DNA from: Bryobacterales bacterium
Lineage (GTDB): Bacteria; Acidobacteriota; Terriglobia; Bryobacterales; Bryobacteraceae
DNA: 48,645 bases
NCBI GenBank assembly: GCA_003167495.1
Contig: PMSX01000293.1
Location: forward strand, 1 to 48,645
Direction: 5' to 3'
Shown here one piece after another: positions 8,158 to 17,440 of this stretch (its first letter is position 1; each line of letters starts with the position of its first letter). The notes beneath the pieces were generated by a model. That model was not told where the DNA came from and made no database searches. It was given only the letters and a program-made list of their open reading frames with translations. Position numbers and translations under genes: made by a program.

Positions 8158-9813
8158 TTATCCCTTGGCTCCGCGGTAGCGGCGAATTAAGTTGTTCGTG
8201 GAACTGTCATGAGTGAGGGGCGGCTCAGTCGCGCTCTCGATCTCCGGTATGATGCGCTGCGCCAGCGCCTTGCCAAGCTCGACACCCCACTGATCGAAAG
8301 AGTTGATCTGCCAGATAGCTCCCTGGGTGAAGACCGAATGCTCATACAGTGCGACCAGCTTACCTAGTGTCTGAGGCGTCAATTTGTCAGCGAGAATTGT
8401 ATTCGACGGCCGATTGCCTTCGAACACACGGTGCGGGACAAGCCAATCCGGCGTGCCTTCGGCTTTGACTTGCTCCGGAGTCTTGCCGAAAGCTAAGGCC
8501 TCCGTTTGCGCGAACACATTAGCCAATAGCATGTCGTGATGACGCCCGAGCGGGTTGAGCGCCTTGTCAAACGCGATGAAGTCGCACGGGATCAGCCGAG
8601 TCCCCTGATGGATGAGTTGATAGAACGAATGTTGACCGTTGGTGCCCGGCTCACCCCAATAAATAGGTCCGGTTGCGTAGTTTACCCGGGTGCCATCGAG
8701 CGTCACGTGCTTTCCGTTGCTCTCCATGGTCAACTGCTGCAGGTACGCGGGGAAGCGTTTTAGATATTGCTCGTAGGGCAAAACCGCGACGGTCTGTGCG
8801 CCGAAAAAGTTGTTGTACCAGATGGCGAGAAGACCCAAAAGCACAGGCAGATTGCGATCAAATGGGGCGGTGCGAAAATGTTCGTCTATCTGGTGAAATC
8901 CATCCAACATTGCGCGAAAGTGCTCTGGCCCGATTGCCAGCATAGTCGAAAGACCGATCGCGGAGTCCATAGAATAGCGTCCGCCGACCCAATCCCAGAA
9001 ACCGAACATATTTGCGGTATCAATGCCGAACTTGGCCACTTCGGTTGCGTTTGTCGATACCGCAACAAAGTGCTTGGCGATCGATTTTTCCTCGCCGCCG
9101 AGGCCAGCGAGCAACCAGGCGCGAGCGGAATGCGCATTCGTCATCGTCTCGAGCGTTGTGAATGTTTTGGATGAGATGATAAAGAGCGTCTCCGCGGGAT
9201 CGAGACTGTGAACAGCTTCCGCGAAATCCGTCCCATCCACATTCGAGACGAATTGAAACGTTAGTTTGCGGTCGCTGTAATGTTTCAACGCCTCGTATGC
9301 CATCACCGGTCCAAGATCGGAGCCGCCGATGCCCACGTTGATCACATTGTGAATTGGTTTGCCGGTAAACCCTTTCCACTCTCCGCTGCGGATCCGATTG
9401 GAGAAGTCCGCCATTTTGTCAAGCACGGCATGAACTTCCTGAACTACGTTTTCCCCGTCAACCGTGATAGAGGCTCCCTGCGGTGCCCGAAGGGCCACGT
9501 GCAGGACGGCGCGCTTCTCAGTGACGTTGATCTTATCGCCGCGAAACATGGCGTCGATTCGCGAACGCAACTCCGACTCCTCAGCCAGCTTGATCAGGAG
9601 CTGCACAGTTTCATTAGTGATGCGGTTTTTCGAGTAATCGAGAAAGATTCCCTCGGCTTCAACCGTCATCCGCTCCCCTCGCTGAGGATCGTCGGCGAAA
9701 AGATTTCGCAGGTGGACTTCGCCAATTTCCTTGTGATGCGTCTGGAGCTTATTCCAAGCCGTCCGCTTCGTCAATGGTTCAGAAACCTGAGTCGTTTGTG
9801 CCTGTGTTGTCAT
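8158..9813 (-). CDS. pgi: Glucose-6-phosphate isomerase
   Basis: 551 residues, the full-length classical type. It interconverts glucose 6-phosphate and fructose 6-phosphate. The phosphosugar-binding motif GIGGSDLGP begins at residue 161; SKTFTTLETMTNA and FWDWVGGRYSMDSAIGLS follow, and the late signature GEPGTNGQHSFYQLIHQG contains the catalytic His. The C-terminal part has FDQWGVELGKALAQRI. Start ATG 9813, 18 bases after tal stops, and the gene ends 3 bases before gnd. In some bacteria tal and pgi are fused; here they are adjacent but separate. Confidence 0.97.
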   Translation of the reverse strand: MTTQAQTTQVSEPLTKRTAWNKLQTHHKEIGEVHLRNLFADDPQRGERMTVEAEGIFLDYSKNRITNETVQLLIKLAEESELRSRIDAMFRGDKINVTEKRAVLHVALRAPQGASITVDGENVVQEVHAVLDKMADFSNRIRSGEWKGFTGKPIHNVINVGIGGSDLGPVMAYEALKHYSDRKLTFQFVSNVDGTDFAEAVHSLDPAETLFIISSKTFTTLETMTNAHSARAWLLAGLGGEEKSIAKHFVAVSTNATEVAKFGIDTANMFGFWDWVGGRYSMDSAIGLSTMLAIGPEHFRAMLDGFHQIDEHFRTAPFDRNLPVLLGLLAIWYNNFFGAQTVAVLPYEQYLKRFPAYLQQLTMESNGKHVTLDGTRVNYATGPIYWGEPGTNGQHSFYQLIHQGTRLIPCDFIAFDKALNPLGRHHDMLLANVFAQTEALAFGKTPEQVKAEGTPDWLVPHRVFEGNRPSNTILADKLTPQTLGKLVALYEHSVFTQGAIWQINSFDQWGVELGKALAQRIIPEIESATEPPLTHDSSTNNLIRRYRGAKG

Positions 9814-9831
9814 GTTTGTATTCTCCTCGCT

Positions 9832-10923
9832 TTACCCCGCGACTGCCTTCTTCTGAAGGGTACTCTTAGAGTCGATGGTGGCCATGAGTTCAGTCCAAGA
9901 TTTGACGAATGACGCCGCGCCTTCTTGTTGAAGCTGGGCGGCGAGATCATCCACATTGATGCCGGCTTTCGTGAACTGAGCCAAAACCTCCTCGCAATCG
10001 CCACCGTCCGCCGGCAGGATTGCACTCACTTCGCCATGATCGGCAAGAGCCTTCAAGGTACCGTCCGGCATCGTGTTCACCGTTAAGGGAGCAGCAAGAG
10101 CCTTGACGTAGAGCGTATCGGACGCTTTTGGATCCTTTGTGCCAGTGCTGGCCCACAGCAGCCGTTGCGGACGCGCGCCAAAGTTGAGAGCCCGCTGCCA
10201 ACGGGGCGAGGCGAGCAGTTCGTGATACGCCTTGTATGTGCGCTTGGCGATGGCGATTCCGAGTTGGTCACGCAGCGACTCTGGTGCTTTGCCCGTGACT
10301 GCAACATCCCACCGGCTGATAAACAGCGAAGCGACTGAGCCGACATTAGGCGGAAGCCCGCCTTCGATGCGGCGTTCGATGCCGCGCAGGAACGCCTCGG
10401 CAGCAGCCAGATACTGCTCTCGGGAGAACAAGAGAGTGACGTTGATGGGGATGCCGGCGAAAATCCCTTCCTCGATCGCGGGTAGGCCTTCCTTGGTGCC
10501 GGGAATCTTGATGAACAGATTCGGCTGTCCCGCACGTGTGTGCAGAGTCCTGGCCGCTGAAAGACTGCCGGCCGTGTCGTAGGCGAGCAGCGGTGAAACC
10601 TCCAAAGAGACCCAGCCATCTACGCCGCCGGTGCGGTCGTGGATCGGTCGAAACAGCGCAGCGGCGCGCGTAATGTCATCAAGCGCCAGTTCGAAGAAAA
10701 GATCTTCGCTGGATTTGCCGTTGCTCAGCCTTTCGCGGATGGCCGTGTCATAGGCGGCGCTATTTTTGATCGCGTGGTCGAAGATTGTCGGATTAGACGT
10801 GAGTCCCGTAACTGACCATTCATCGATAAAATGTTTCAGCGTGCCGCTGTTAAGCAGGTCGCGCGTAATGTTGTCGAGCCATATACTTTGGCCCAAATTA
10901 TGCAGCGCTTGTGTCGCTTTCAT
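9832..10923 (-). CDS. tal: Transaldolase
   Basis: 363 residues, the long class often linked with pgi. It transfers a dihydroxyacetone unit from sedoheptulose 7-phosphate to glyceraldehyde 3-phosphate in the non-oxidative pentose phosphate pathway. The N-terminal signature GLTSNPTIFDHAI is at about 40-52 and the Schiff-base lysine lies in NLFIKIPGTKEG (Lys139). PINVTLLFSREQY follows. The start ATG at 10923 lies inside the end of malQ (4-base overlap, 10920-10923), so translation is probably coupled. Confidence 0.96.
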   Translation of the reverse strand: MKATQALHNLGQSIWLDNITRDLLNSGTLKHFIDEWSVTGLTSNPTIFDHAIKNSAAYDTAIRERLSNGKSSEDLFFELALDDITRAAALFRPIHDRTGGVDGWVSLEVSPLLAYDTAGSLSAARTLHTRAGQPNLFIKIPGTKEGLPAIEEGIFAGIPINVTLLFSREQYLAAAEAFLRGIERRIEGGLPPNVGSVASLFISRWDVAVTGKAPESLRDQLGIAIAKRTYKAYHELLASPRWQRALNFGARPQRLLWASTGTKDPKASDTLYVKALAAPLTVNTMPDGTLKALADHGEVSAILPADGGDCEEVLAQFTKAGINVDDLAAQLQQEGAASFVKSWTELMATIDSKSTLQKKAVAG

Positions 10924-12500
10924 GGTGAAACAGCCTCCAGATTCTTACCGCTGTTTGGAGCTTCAATCATGCCCAAACGTTTCGAAGATTTTGTCACGCC
11001 GCGCAGCCAGTCGAAGGCGGGATCGGAGATCATATCCTCGGTGCACCGCCAGCGCCAATTCCCGGCGGCACGACCCGGCACATTCATGCGCGCTTCCTTC
11101 CCCAGATTCAGCAAATCCTGCAGCGGAGCTATCGCCAGCGCAGCTTGCGATGACCAAGCCAACTCGATCAATGCCGGTGCGGCGTCGCGGGCTGTGCCCA
11201 CAGGCCTTTGCGCATACTTCCACAGATTCTGCCGTTGGTCATCGGGCAGATCTTCAAACCAGCCGCGGGTAGTGGGATTATCGTGAGTGCCCGTGTAGAC
11301 CACGGTATTGCTGACATAGTTACTAGGCAAATGTGGATTATCGGCATGGCCGTCGAACGCAAATTGCAGTACGCGCGTTCCCGGCAGATGGAACTCATCG
11401 CGGAGTGCATAAACGTCGGGTGTAATCAGTCCCAGGTCTTCGACGATGAACGGCAGAGCGCCCAACTCTTTCTGAACCGCCCGGAACAAATCAGCGCCAG
11501 GGCCCGGCTGCCAACTTCCCGTCTGTGCGGTGGGTGCGCCGGCGGGTATGTGCCAAGCAGCGACGAAGCCGCGGAAATGATCGAGGCGAATGGCATCAAC
11601 ATGAGCGAGCAGCGCGCGGAGGCGGCAAATCCACCAGTGATAATCCGACTTCCGAAGGACGGCCCAGTCATAAAGAGGATTGCCCCAAAGTTGCCCCAAC
11701 GAACTAAAGTAATCGGGAGGTACGCCGGCGACAAAGCGCGGATGGCGCTGCTCGTCCAAGAGAAACAACTCCGGGTTAGCCCACACGTCGCTTGAGTCGG
11801 GAGAGACGAAGAACGGCAGGTCGCCAATCAACTTCACGCCCTTCTCGTGCGCGTGGGCCTTTAGGCGGTCGGCTTGGCGGTACAACAGGAATTGTGCGAA
11901 GGACGCCATACCCGCTTGATCCGCAAGTTCGTGCCTGACTTGGTCGAGCGCGGTAGGCTCTCGCTGAACCAACTCTTTCGGCCATTCCAGGTAATAGGCG
12001 CCCTTGAACTTAGCTTTCAGCGCCCGGAACAGTGCATAGTCATTTAGCCAATGCGCTTGGTTATTGCAGAACTGCTCATAGTCGACTCGCAAATCGGCGC
12101 GCGCACCTCCCTGGAAGTTAGCCCAAGCTTTCTCGAGGAGGCCGTGTTTAAAAGGAATGACGGCGTCATAATCGACTTGGTCTTGTGGGAACGATTTGGA
12201 CTCACAGTCACTCGATCGCAGGAGTCCATCGTCAATAAGCCAATCGGGACTGGCGAGAAGTGCGTTGCCCGCAAGAGAGGACAAGGGTTGATAGGGTGAG
12301 TTACCATAACCGGTCGGACCAAGCGGCAGAGACTGCCACCAGCTTTGGCCCGCTACAGCTAACCGGTCGATCCACGACAGCGCACCCGGTCCAACGTCAC
12401 CAATGCCATAACGCGAAGGCAGTGAAGTGACATGGAGCAGCAAACCCGATCCGCGATATTCGGGAGGGAACGGCGGCAGACTTACTCCGTCCTGACTCAT
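10920..12500 (-). CDS. malQ: 4-alpha-glucanotransferase (amylomaltase, GH77)
   Basis: 526 residues from ATG 12500, chosen over an in-frame start 30 codons upstream because AAGGG lies 6-7 bases before it and the family normally begins close to GSGLLLHVTSLPSRYGIGD. Catalytic elements are visible: IRLDHFRGF (nucleophile Asp), IVEDLGLITPDV (acid/base Glu) and YTGTHDNPTTRGWF (third acidic residue). It transfers alpha-1,4-glucan segments between maltodextrins and releases glucose, feeding glycogen or maltodextrin carbon into the downstream tal-pgi-gnd-zwf genes. Cytoplasmic, no signal peptide. First gene of the operon; promoter not recognised. Confidence 0.95.
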   Translation of the reverse strand: MSQDGVSLPPFPPEYRGSGLLLHVTSLPSRYGIGDVGPGALSWIDRLAVAGQSWWQSLPLGPTGYGNSPYQPLSSLAGNALLASPDWLIDDGLLRSSDCESKSFPQDQVDYDAVIPFKHGLLEKAWANFQGGARADLRVDYEQFCNNQAHWLNDYALFRALKAKFKGAYYLEWPKELVQREPTALDQVRHELADQAGMASFAQFLLYRQADRLKAHAHEKGVKLIGDLPFFVSPDSSDVWANPELFLLDEQRHPRFVAGVPPDYFSSLGQLWGNPLYDWAVLRKSDYHWWICRLRALLAHVDAIRLDHFRGFVAAWHIPAGAPTAQTGSWQPGPGADLFRAVQKELGALPFIVEDLGLITPDVYALRDEFHLPGTRVLQFAFDGHADNPHLPSNYVSNTVVYTGTHDNPTTRGWFEDLPDDQRQNLWKYAQRPVGTARDAAPALIELAWSSQAALAIAPLQDLLNLGKEARMNVPGRAAGNWRWRCTEDMISDPAFDWLRGVTKSSKRLGMIEAPNSGKNLEAVSP

Positions 12501-12733
12501 GCTTGCCCTTTCGAGGAATGCAATTTGTCGCCCGGTGCCCGAGTCAGCTTGGTCAACATGACGAAACTTTGATTCCTCCCAACCACCCACCGATTCGGAT
12601 TATGCAATTGACGTTTCACGAACCGTCGCGTCGGGGCGACGTCTCCGCAAGACTACGGGGCGGTCAGGCATCGGTGCCAGCATGAGTCGTCTTGGCGTAG
12701 CGGTCGCATTACAAAGCATACACATTATTGCCG

Positions 12734-14485
12734 TCACTTCATTTTTTGTTCTGCGATCCATGCGTCAGTGCGCGCATCAAGGAGATCGAGGGGCAATGTT
12801 CCACCATTGAGCATCTCATCGTGAAAGGCGCGGATGTCGAATTTCGGCCCCAATTCCTTCCGGGCGCGGTCGCGGAGTTCGCGGAACTTGAGCTGGCCCA
12901 GTTTGTAGCTAAGCGCCTGCGCAGGCCACGCGATGTAGCGGTCCGTCTCGGATTGGATGGTGGGCTCGTCGACTGCTCCCGACTTTCGCATGAAGTCTAC
13001 AACCTGATCGCGGGTCCATCCTTTTGAGTGAATTCCGGTGTCGACAACCAAACGGACCGCTCGAAAGAGTTCAGAGGAGAGACGGCCGTAGTCCGAAACT
13101 GGATCCCGATAGAAGCCAACCTCTTTGCCAAGTTGCTCGGCGTACAGGGCCCAGCCTTCGATGTACGCATTAAAGCCAAGGCCATGCAGGCGGAACTTCG
13201 GCAATCCGGTGAGTTGCTGTTGGACAGATAACTGCATATGATGTCCAGGGATTCCCTCGTGATACGCGATCGCCTCATCGTCGATGAGTGAGCGCTGTCC
13301 AAAATCGGACGTGGCGACGACAACACGCCCTGGTCGTTTGCCATCGGGAGTACCTGTGACGTAGTGCGTTGCAGCGGCAGACTGAAAGGCAGGTATAGCC
13401 TCAACGGTTACGGGCGACTTCGGAAGGAGCGTGAAGAGTTCGGGAAGCTTAGGCTGCATTTGGGCAATATAATGGCGGAAATCGTCGAGGATCTGTTCTG
13501 AGGAGGTCGGAATGAACTTGGGATTCGTTTTGAGCGAGACGCGGAATGACGCAAGATCCGCGAAACCTTCCTTCTTGGCAATCGCATCCATCTCCCCTTC
13601 AATACGATCAACCTCGCGAAGGCCGAGCAGATGGATCTCCTCAGGCGTCATATGGGTTGTGGTCCGCCCGTAGATATCGTTTTCGTAGCGCTTTTCACCG
13701 TCCGGCAATGAAACGACAGCGAGAGCCGTGCGGCCCTTAGGTGCGTATTCCGTGCGGAGGAAGTTCGCGAAATTCTTATACGCAGGAATGACATCAGTGT
13801 CCACAGCGTCCGTAATCTGCTGGGTCAAACGCTTCTGGTCGTCGGGAGAAATGCTCGCCGGATACTTCTTTGTGGGAATCAGAAAAGGGTCGGCATCAAT
13901 AATTCCTTGGCATTGGACTGGAAGTTTCTCAAGCAGGAACCGGACGGGCATGAGCTTGTCTTTTATGCCGGCGCGAAGAACTTCGCTCGTCTGGCTGAGG
14001 ACGCGAGGGAACTGGTGAAGACGGGCGATGTAGTCTTCATAATGCTTAACTGAATCGAGCGGCACAGAGAGCGGCAGATCCGCGAGGCTAGTGTGAATGC
14101 CATTCTGCTGATTGACCGGCATCTCATATTCTTTGAGGTTGAAGTCCGCAATTCGCTGCTGGAGGACGCGAAGTAGGAGGTCGTGAGAGAGCCGGTCTTG
14201 AGCGCTGAAGCCCGTCGTTGCGATCGCTTCAAGTCGCGCAACGAAGGCCTCATCAATCTTGTGGCGCTGAACTATGCCTTCGAGCGAGTAATCCGCGAGC
14301 TTGTCGTTGTAGCGGTAATCGCCAAAGGCGGTGGCGCGCTCAGGAAAATTGCGCAAATCGGATTCGTACTGCTCTTCGAAGACTGCGTTCTGGGCGGCGA
14401 GGCGGTCGGCTATCGGGTTCGCGTTCTGTGGGAACACTGAGCCCGCGACGAGCACGAGAAAGAACAGCCATTGGTAAAGGCGCAT
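12734..14485 (-). CDS. DUF885 family exported peptidase-like protein
   Basis: 583 residues from ATG 14485, which starts a signal peptide (MRLYQWLFFLVLVAGSVFPQ). A TTG start 20 codons earlier is possible but would put a polar stretch in front of the signal. The DUF885 hallmark YHEGIPGHHMQLSVQQQL holds the HExxxHH zinc-binding-like motif, followed about 40 residues on by FNAYIEGWALYAEQLGKEVG, which supplies the third ligand. The family belongs to the gluzincin metallopeptidase superfamily, but substrates are unknown. N-terminal FGDYRYNDKLADY is typical. It is divergent from the lipoprotein gene at 14721. Confidence 0.9.
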   Translation of the reverse strand: MRLYQWLFFLVLVAGSVFPQNANPIADRLAAQNAVFEEQYESDLRNFPERATAFGDYRYNDKLADYSLEGIVQRHKIDEAFVARLEAIATTGFSAQDRLSHDLLLRVLQQRIADFNLKEYEMPVNQQNGIHTSLADLPLSVPLDSVKHYEDYIARLHQFPRVLSQTSEVLRAGIKDKLMPVRFLLEKLPVQCQGIIDADPFLIPTKKYPASISPDDQKRLTQQITDAVDTDVIPAYKNFANFLRTEYAPKGRTALAVVSLPDGEKRYENDIYGRTTTHMTPEEIHLLGLREVDRIEGEMDAIAKKEGFADLASFRVSLKTNPKFIPTSSEQILDDFRHYIAQMQPKLPELFTLLPKSPVTVEAIPAFQSAAATHYVTGTPDGKRPGRVVVATSDFGQRSLIDDEAIAYHEGIPGHHMQLSVQQQLTGLPKFRLHGLGFNAYIEGWALYAEQLGKEVGFYRDPVSDYGRLSSELFRAVRLVVDTGIHSKGWTRDQVVDFMRKSGAVDEPTIQSETDRYIAWPAQALSYKLGQLKFRELRDRARKELGPKFDIRAFHDEMLNGGTLPLDLLDARTDAWIAEQKMK

Positions 14486-14584
14486 AGGTGTATGCAGCGT
14501 ACCAAATAATGCTTGGTTCTTGAATGCCGGATTTAAGTAGTACAATCACTGTGCAGTTTGAAGGTATTCAGACGGAGGCATCAC

Positions 14585-14656
14585 GTGCGGTTCTTGTTTA
14601 AAGTTTCGTTTCCCGTGATCTTCACAAGGCGGGTCCGGCCATATCGGACGCTGTGA
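14585..14656 (+). pseudogene. Remnant of a small conserved protein (N-terminus only)
   Basis: A GTG at 14585 is preceded by a perfect GGAGG at 14574-14578 and encodes MRFLFKVSFPV, which matches the start of a ~100-residue cytoplasmic protein family that I recall beginning M-FLFKV-PVE-GN. The frame then loses the family pattern and stops after 23 codons. It looks like a truncated gene with its ribosome site intact, but the match is short. Confidence 0.35.
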
Positions 14657-14720
14657 CGAGATTCGGCTAGGCGAGGTTTTCAAAGGCCGTAGCGGATCGA
14701 TAAAGTGTTAGCATTAGCGG

Positions 14721-15248
14721 ATGTTTAGGCTCAACTCGGAAGTCCGCAAGGCGCCCGCGGCGCTGGCGTTCGCCTGCAGTCTTAGTTTGCTGTCACTCAC
14801 CGGATGCGCCCGGACTACGCCCGACACTCATGAGGCTGAGGAGAAGACGCTGAGGGAAGTGGATGCGCAGTGGTCGAAGACCGCCGGGGCTAAGGATCTC
14901 GACGCAACCGTCGCGTTTTATGGCGATGACGCGGTGGTGATGCCCGGCGACGCTCCGGTCGCCAACACGAGGCAGGCGATTCGCGATCTGTGGGCGCCCA
15001 TGCTGGCTCCAGATGCTTCGGTTTCGTGGGAGGCGAATCAGGTTGAGGTGGCTCGGAGCGGAGATCTGGGCTACGCCAGAGGTGTATATCAGCTGATCAT
15101 GAAAGAAGCGGCTGGAAAAGCCACGACCGAGCGGGGTAAGTTCCTGGAGATATGGAAAAAGCGGACAGATGGCAAATGGAAGTGCGCTGTAGACAGCTTC
15201 AGCGCGGACACTCCAGCAGCACCGCCAGTTCCTGAGAAAGATAAGTAA
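14721..15248 (+). CDS. DUF4440/SnoaL-like lipoprotein
   Basis: 175 residues. The N-terminus has a signal with lipobox LTGC (Cys29), so the mature protein is probably a lipid-anchored periplasmic or outer-membrane protein. The rest is one NTF2-like domain: LREVDAQWSKTAGAKDLDAT, VAFYGDDAVVMPGD, RQAIRDLWAPML and FLEIWKKRTDGKWKC follow the DUF4440 pattern of conserved turns. These domains form cone-shaped folds that bind small ligands, or in some cases catalyse; no active-site residues can be named here. The tail is Pro/Ala/Lys-rich. It precedes a VWFA protein by about 40 bases and may be cotranscribed. Confidence 0.85.
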   Translation: MFRLNSEVRKAPAALAFACSLSLLSLTGCARTTPDTHEAEEKTLREVDAQWSKTAGAKDLDATVAFYGDDAVVMPGDAPVANTRQAIRDLWAPMLAPDASVSWEANQVEVARSGDLGYARGVYQLIMKEAAGKATTERGKFLEIWKKRTDGKWKCAVDSFSADTPAAPPVPEKDK

Positions 15249-15285
15249 ATCGCACTCGAGCCGACCCGAGGAACGTAATAATTTT

Positions 15286-16254
15286 GTGATGAGGCAATTC
15301 GTTGTCTTTAGCCTGTTGCTGGCGGCCGCGCGGCTATGCGCCCAAGACCAGACCCCGGTCTTCCGCGCAACATCGGAGCTCGTGCTGGTTGACGTACAGG
15401 TGCTGCGCACCAAGACGGGGACACCGGCACCCGCGCTCCGAGCTAGCGATTTCCAAGTGTCCGAAGACAACGTTCCACAGCGGATCGTCCATTTTTCCCG
15501 TGACGAATTCCCGCTCTCGGTGGTGCTGCTGTTCGACCTCACCGACAGCGTCCGCGGAGTGCTTAGACGTTTAGCGGAAGGGGCCGAAACCGCGCTCGAA
15601 CACTTCAAAGCCGCCGATGAAGTCGCGGTGATGGTCTATTCCGGCCGCGCCAGCCTGGTGGACGGGTTTACCACGAATCGTGCCCGAACCGTGCGCGCCA
15701 TCGAAAAGGCCGCTACTATGAGGTCGAAAGAACCCGCCTACTTCAACGAGGCTATCTATCAGGCGGCCATCGAGCTTCGCCAAGCGAGCAGCCCGGCGAA
15801 CCGGCGCGTGGTCATCTGGCTAACCGATAACTTGCCAAATATCCCCTACAACAAGAGCCATGCCGCTCATACCGAGGTCGAAGCATTCCGCGCGTTGCAT
15901 GATGAAACCGTGGTGGTCGCGCCGATCTTGTTGCGGAGTCCGCTTTGGGTCGTTCTGGCACCGATGGTGCGAGCGGCGGAAGCCACCCAGGAGAAGTCCT
16001 TTCCACCGGGCGACGCCCACAAATACGCGGAATTAACCGGTGGGCAGGCGGTTGGTCTTCGTGGCAAGCAGCCGGAAGAGCGTCTTGCCCAGTTGATCGA
16101 CGAACTGCGCGCGCGATATACGATCGGGTACCGTCCTTCCGATCCGCAACCCGTTGGAACGTTCCGCAAGATCCGCGTGAATTTGGTTGCGTCCCGGACC
16201 TTGCTGTTGAAAGAGTGGACCGTCCTCGCGCCCCAGGGCTATTACCGAAAGTAG
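15286..16254 (+). CDS. VWFA-related acidobacterial domain protein
   Basis: 322 residues; GTG 15286 and ATG 15289 are both possible, with GAGGAA at 15268-15273 favouring the GTG slightly. MRQFVVFSLLLAAARLCAQ is a signal peptide. FRATSELVLVDVQVLRTKTG then LRASDFQVSEDN is the typical opening of the VWFA-related acidobacterial domain (TIGR03436 type), followed by the VWA fold with metal-site variant LLFDLTDSV and SVDG...TNRARTVRAI. ELRARYTIGYRPSD is the conserved C-terminal segment. Probably exported, function unknown; such genes are abundant in Acidobacteria. Confidence 0.92.
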   Translation: MMRQFVVFSLLLAAARLCAQDQTPVFRATSELVLVDVQVLRTKTGTPAPALRASDFQVSEDNVPQRIVHFSRDEFPLSVVLLFDLTDSVRGVLRRLAEGAETALEHFKAADEVAVMVYSGRASLVDGFTTNRARTVRAIEKAATMRSKEPAYFNEAIYQAAIELRQASSPANRRVVIWLTDNLPNIPYNKSHAAHTEVEAFRALHDETVVVAPILLRSPLWVVLAPMVRAAEATQEKSFPPGDAHKYAELTGGQAVGLRGKQPEERLAQLIDELRARYTIGYRPSDPQPVGTFRKIRVNLVASRTLLLKEWTVLAPQGYYRK

Positions 16255-16304
16255 GTTATGAGCCTCTCCATAAAATCGGGTTACACTAAAATTAGTCAGA
16301 CGAA

Positions 16305-17411
16305 ATGAAACGCTGGCAAAAAGAAAAAATTGGTGCAAGGCCTCGCTCGGGCAAGCACGGGTTGGTTTACGTGTTGTCGTTGGCTCTACTACTCGCCACT
16401 TCACCCCAACACCTACCGGCCCGTCAAGACGCCCAAAGCCCACCGCCGCCTCCAGGCCAGCTGGCTCACACGCCACAGAATCCCGGGCAGCTGCAGCAGT
16501 TGGTAGCGCCCATTGCGCTGTACCCGGATTCGCTGGTGGCGCAGATCCTAGCGGCGTCCACCTTTCCCGAGCAAGTTGTCGAGGCTGACAGATGGGTGCA
16601 AGCGCATCCTGACTTAAAGGGCGAAGCCTTAGGTCAAGCTGCGGACCAACAGCCCTGGGACCCAAGTGTTAAGGCGCTCACGGCATTTCCATCCGTCCTC
16701 GGGAATATGGATAAGAACCTCTCCTGGACGTCGTCTTTGGGCGATGCCTATTACAACCAGCAACAGGACGTGATGAATGCCGTGCAAGTGATGCGCCAGC
16801 GGGCCCAACAAGCAGGCAATCTTAAGACAACGCCCCAACAAACCGTTGAGACGCAAGCCTCCACGATTGTTATTCAACCCGCTAACCCCGAGGTTGTTTA
16901 CGTACCCGCGTATGATCCTTGGTTGGTATACGGAGATCCGCTTCTGGCCTGGCCGGGGTGGTATCCGTATCCAGGAATCTGGTTTGGCGGTCCGTACCTC
17001 TCATTCGGACTCGGCTTCGGAATTGGTTGGTTCGGAGGCTTTGGATGGGGCTGGGGTCATTGGGGATTCGATTGGCATCACGGATACGCAAACTTTGACC
17101 ACAACAGGTACTTCTCTCGGAGCAATACCTTTTTCAACCGAAACAATTACTACCGGGCAGGCGGCGAACGCGGCGTAGCAAGGAACGTCGAGCGCGGAGT
17201 GGGCGGCGAGCGCGGTGCGGGAGCTAGGCCGTTCGACGGAGATGCCCGGGCTGCTCGAGGATATGCTGAACCCCGTGGTCAGAGCGGTGTACGCTCCGGC
17301 GGCTTCAGCGGTTACAATCATGGCGGAGAGGAAAGAAGCTTTTCGTCACGCGGAGCCGCCAGCTTCGGCGGTGGCGGAGGGTTTCGCGGGGGCGGCGGCG
17401 GACGCCGCTAA
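16305..17411 (+). CDS. DUF3300 domain exported protein
   Basis: 368 residues with an N-terminal signal (about 20-42) and a Pro/Gln-rich linker. LVAPIALYPDSLVAQILAAS and FPEQVVEADRWVQAHPDL are the DUF3300 signature, and NPEVVYVPAYDPWLVYG ends that domain near residue 210. Next comes a Gly/Trp-rich hydrophobic stretch (GFGIGWFGGFGWGWGHWGF), then a basic Gly/Arg/Ser-rich tail ending in a poly-Gly run, likely disordered. Function unknown; probably envelope. It is followed 29 bases later by a DUF2950 gene, and the two families are often neighbours. Confidence 0.92.
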   Translation: MKRWQKEKIGARPRSGKHGLVYVLSLALLLATSPQHLPARQDAQSPPPPPGQLAHTPQNPGQLQQLVAPIALYPDSLVAQILAASTFPEQVVEADRWVQAHPDLKGEALGQAADQQPWDPSVKALTAFPSVLGNMDKNLSWTSSLGDAYYNQQQDVMNAVQVMRQRAQQAGNLKTTPQQTVETQASTIVIQPANPEVVYVPAYDPWLVYGDPLLAWPGWYPYPGIWFGGPYLSFGLGFGIGWFGGFGWGWGHWGFDWHHGYANFDHNRYFSRSNTFFNRNNYYRAGGERGVARNVERGVGGERGAGARPFDGDARAARGYAEPRGQSGVRSGGFSGYNHGGEERSFSSRGAASFGGGGGFRGGGGGRR

Positions 17412-17440
17412 AACGAAATTTAGAAGTGGAGAGAAACCGT

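Noticed and set aside
12501..12590. N-terminal extension of malQ by 30 codons
   Set aside because: No ribosome site before the earlier start, while the ATG at 12500 has AAGGG; residues in the extension do not fit the family.
16033..16665. A 210-codon minus-strand frame across the VWFA and DUF3300 genes
   Set aside because: It is opposite two recognisable families and crosses their intergenic gap; composition is that of an antisense shadow.
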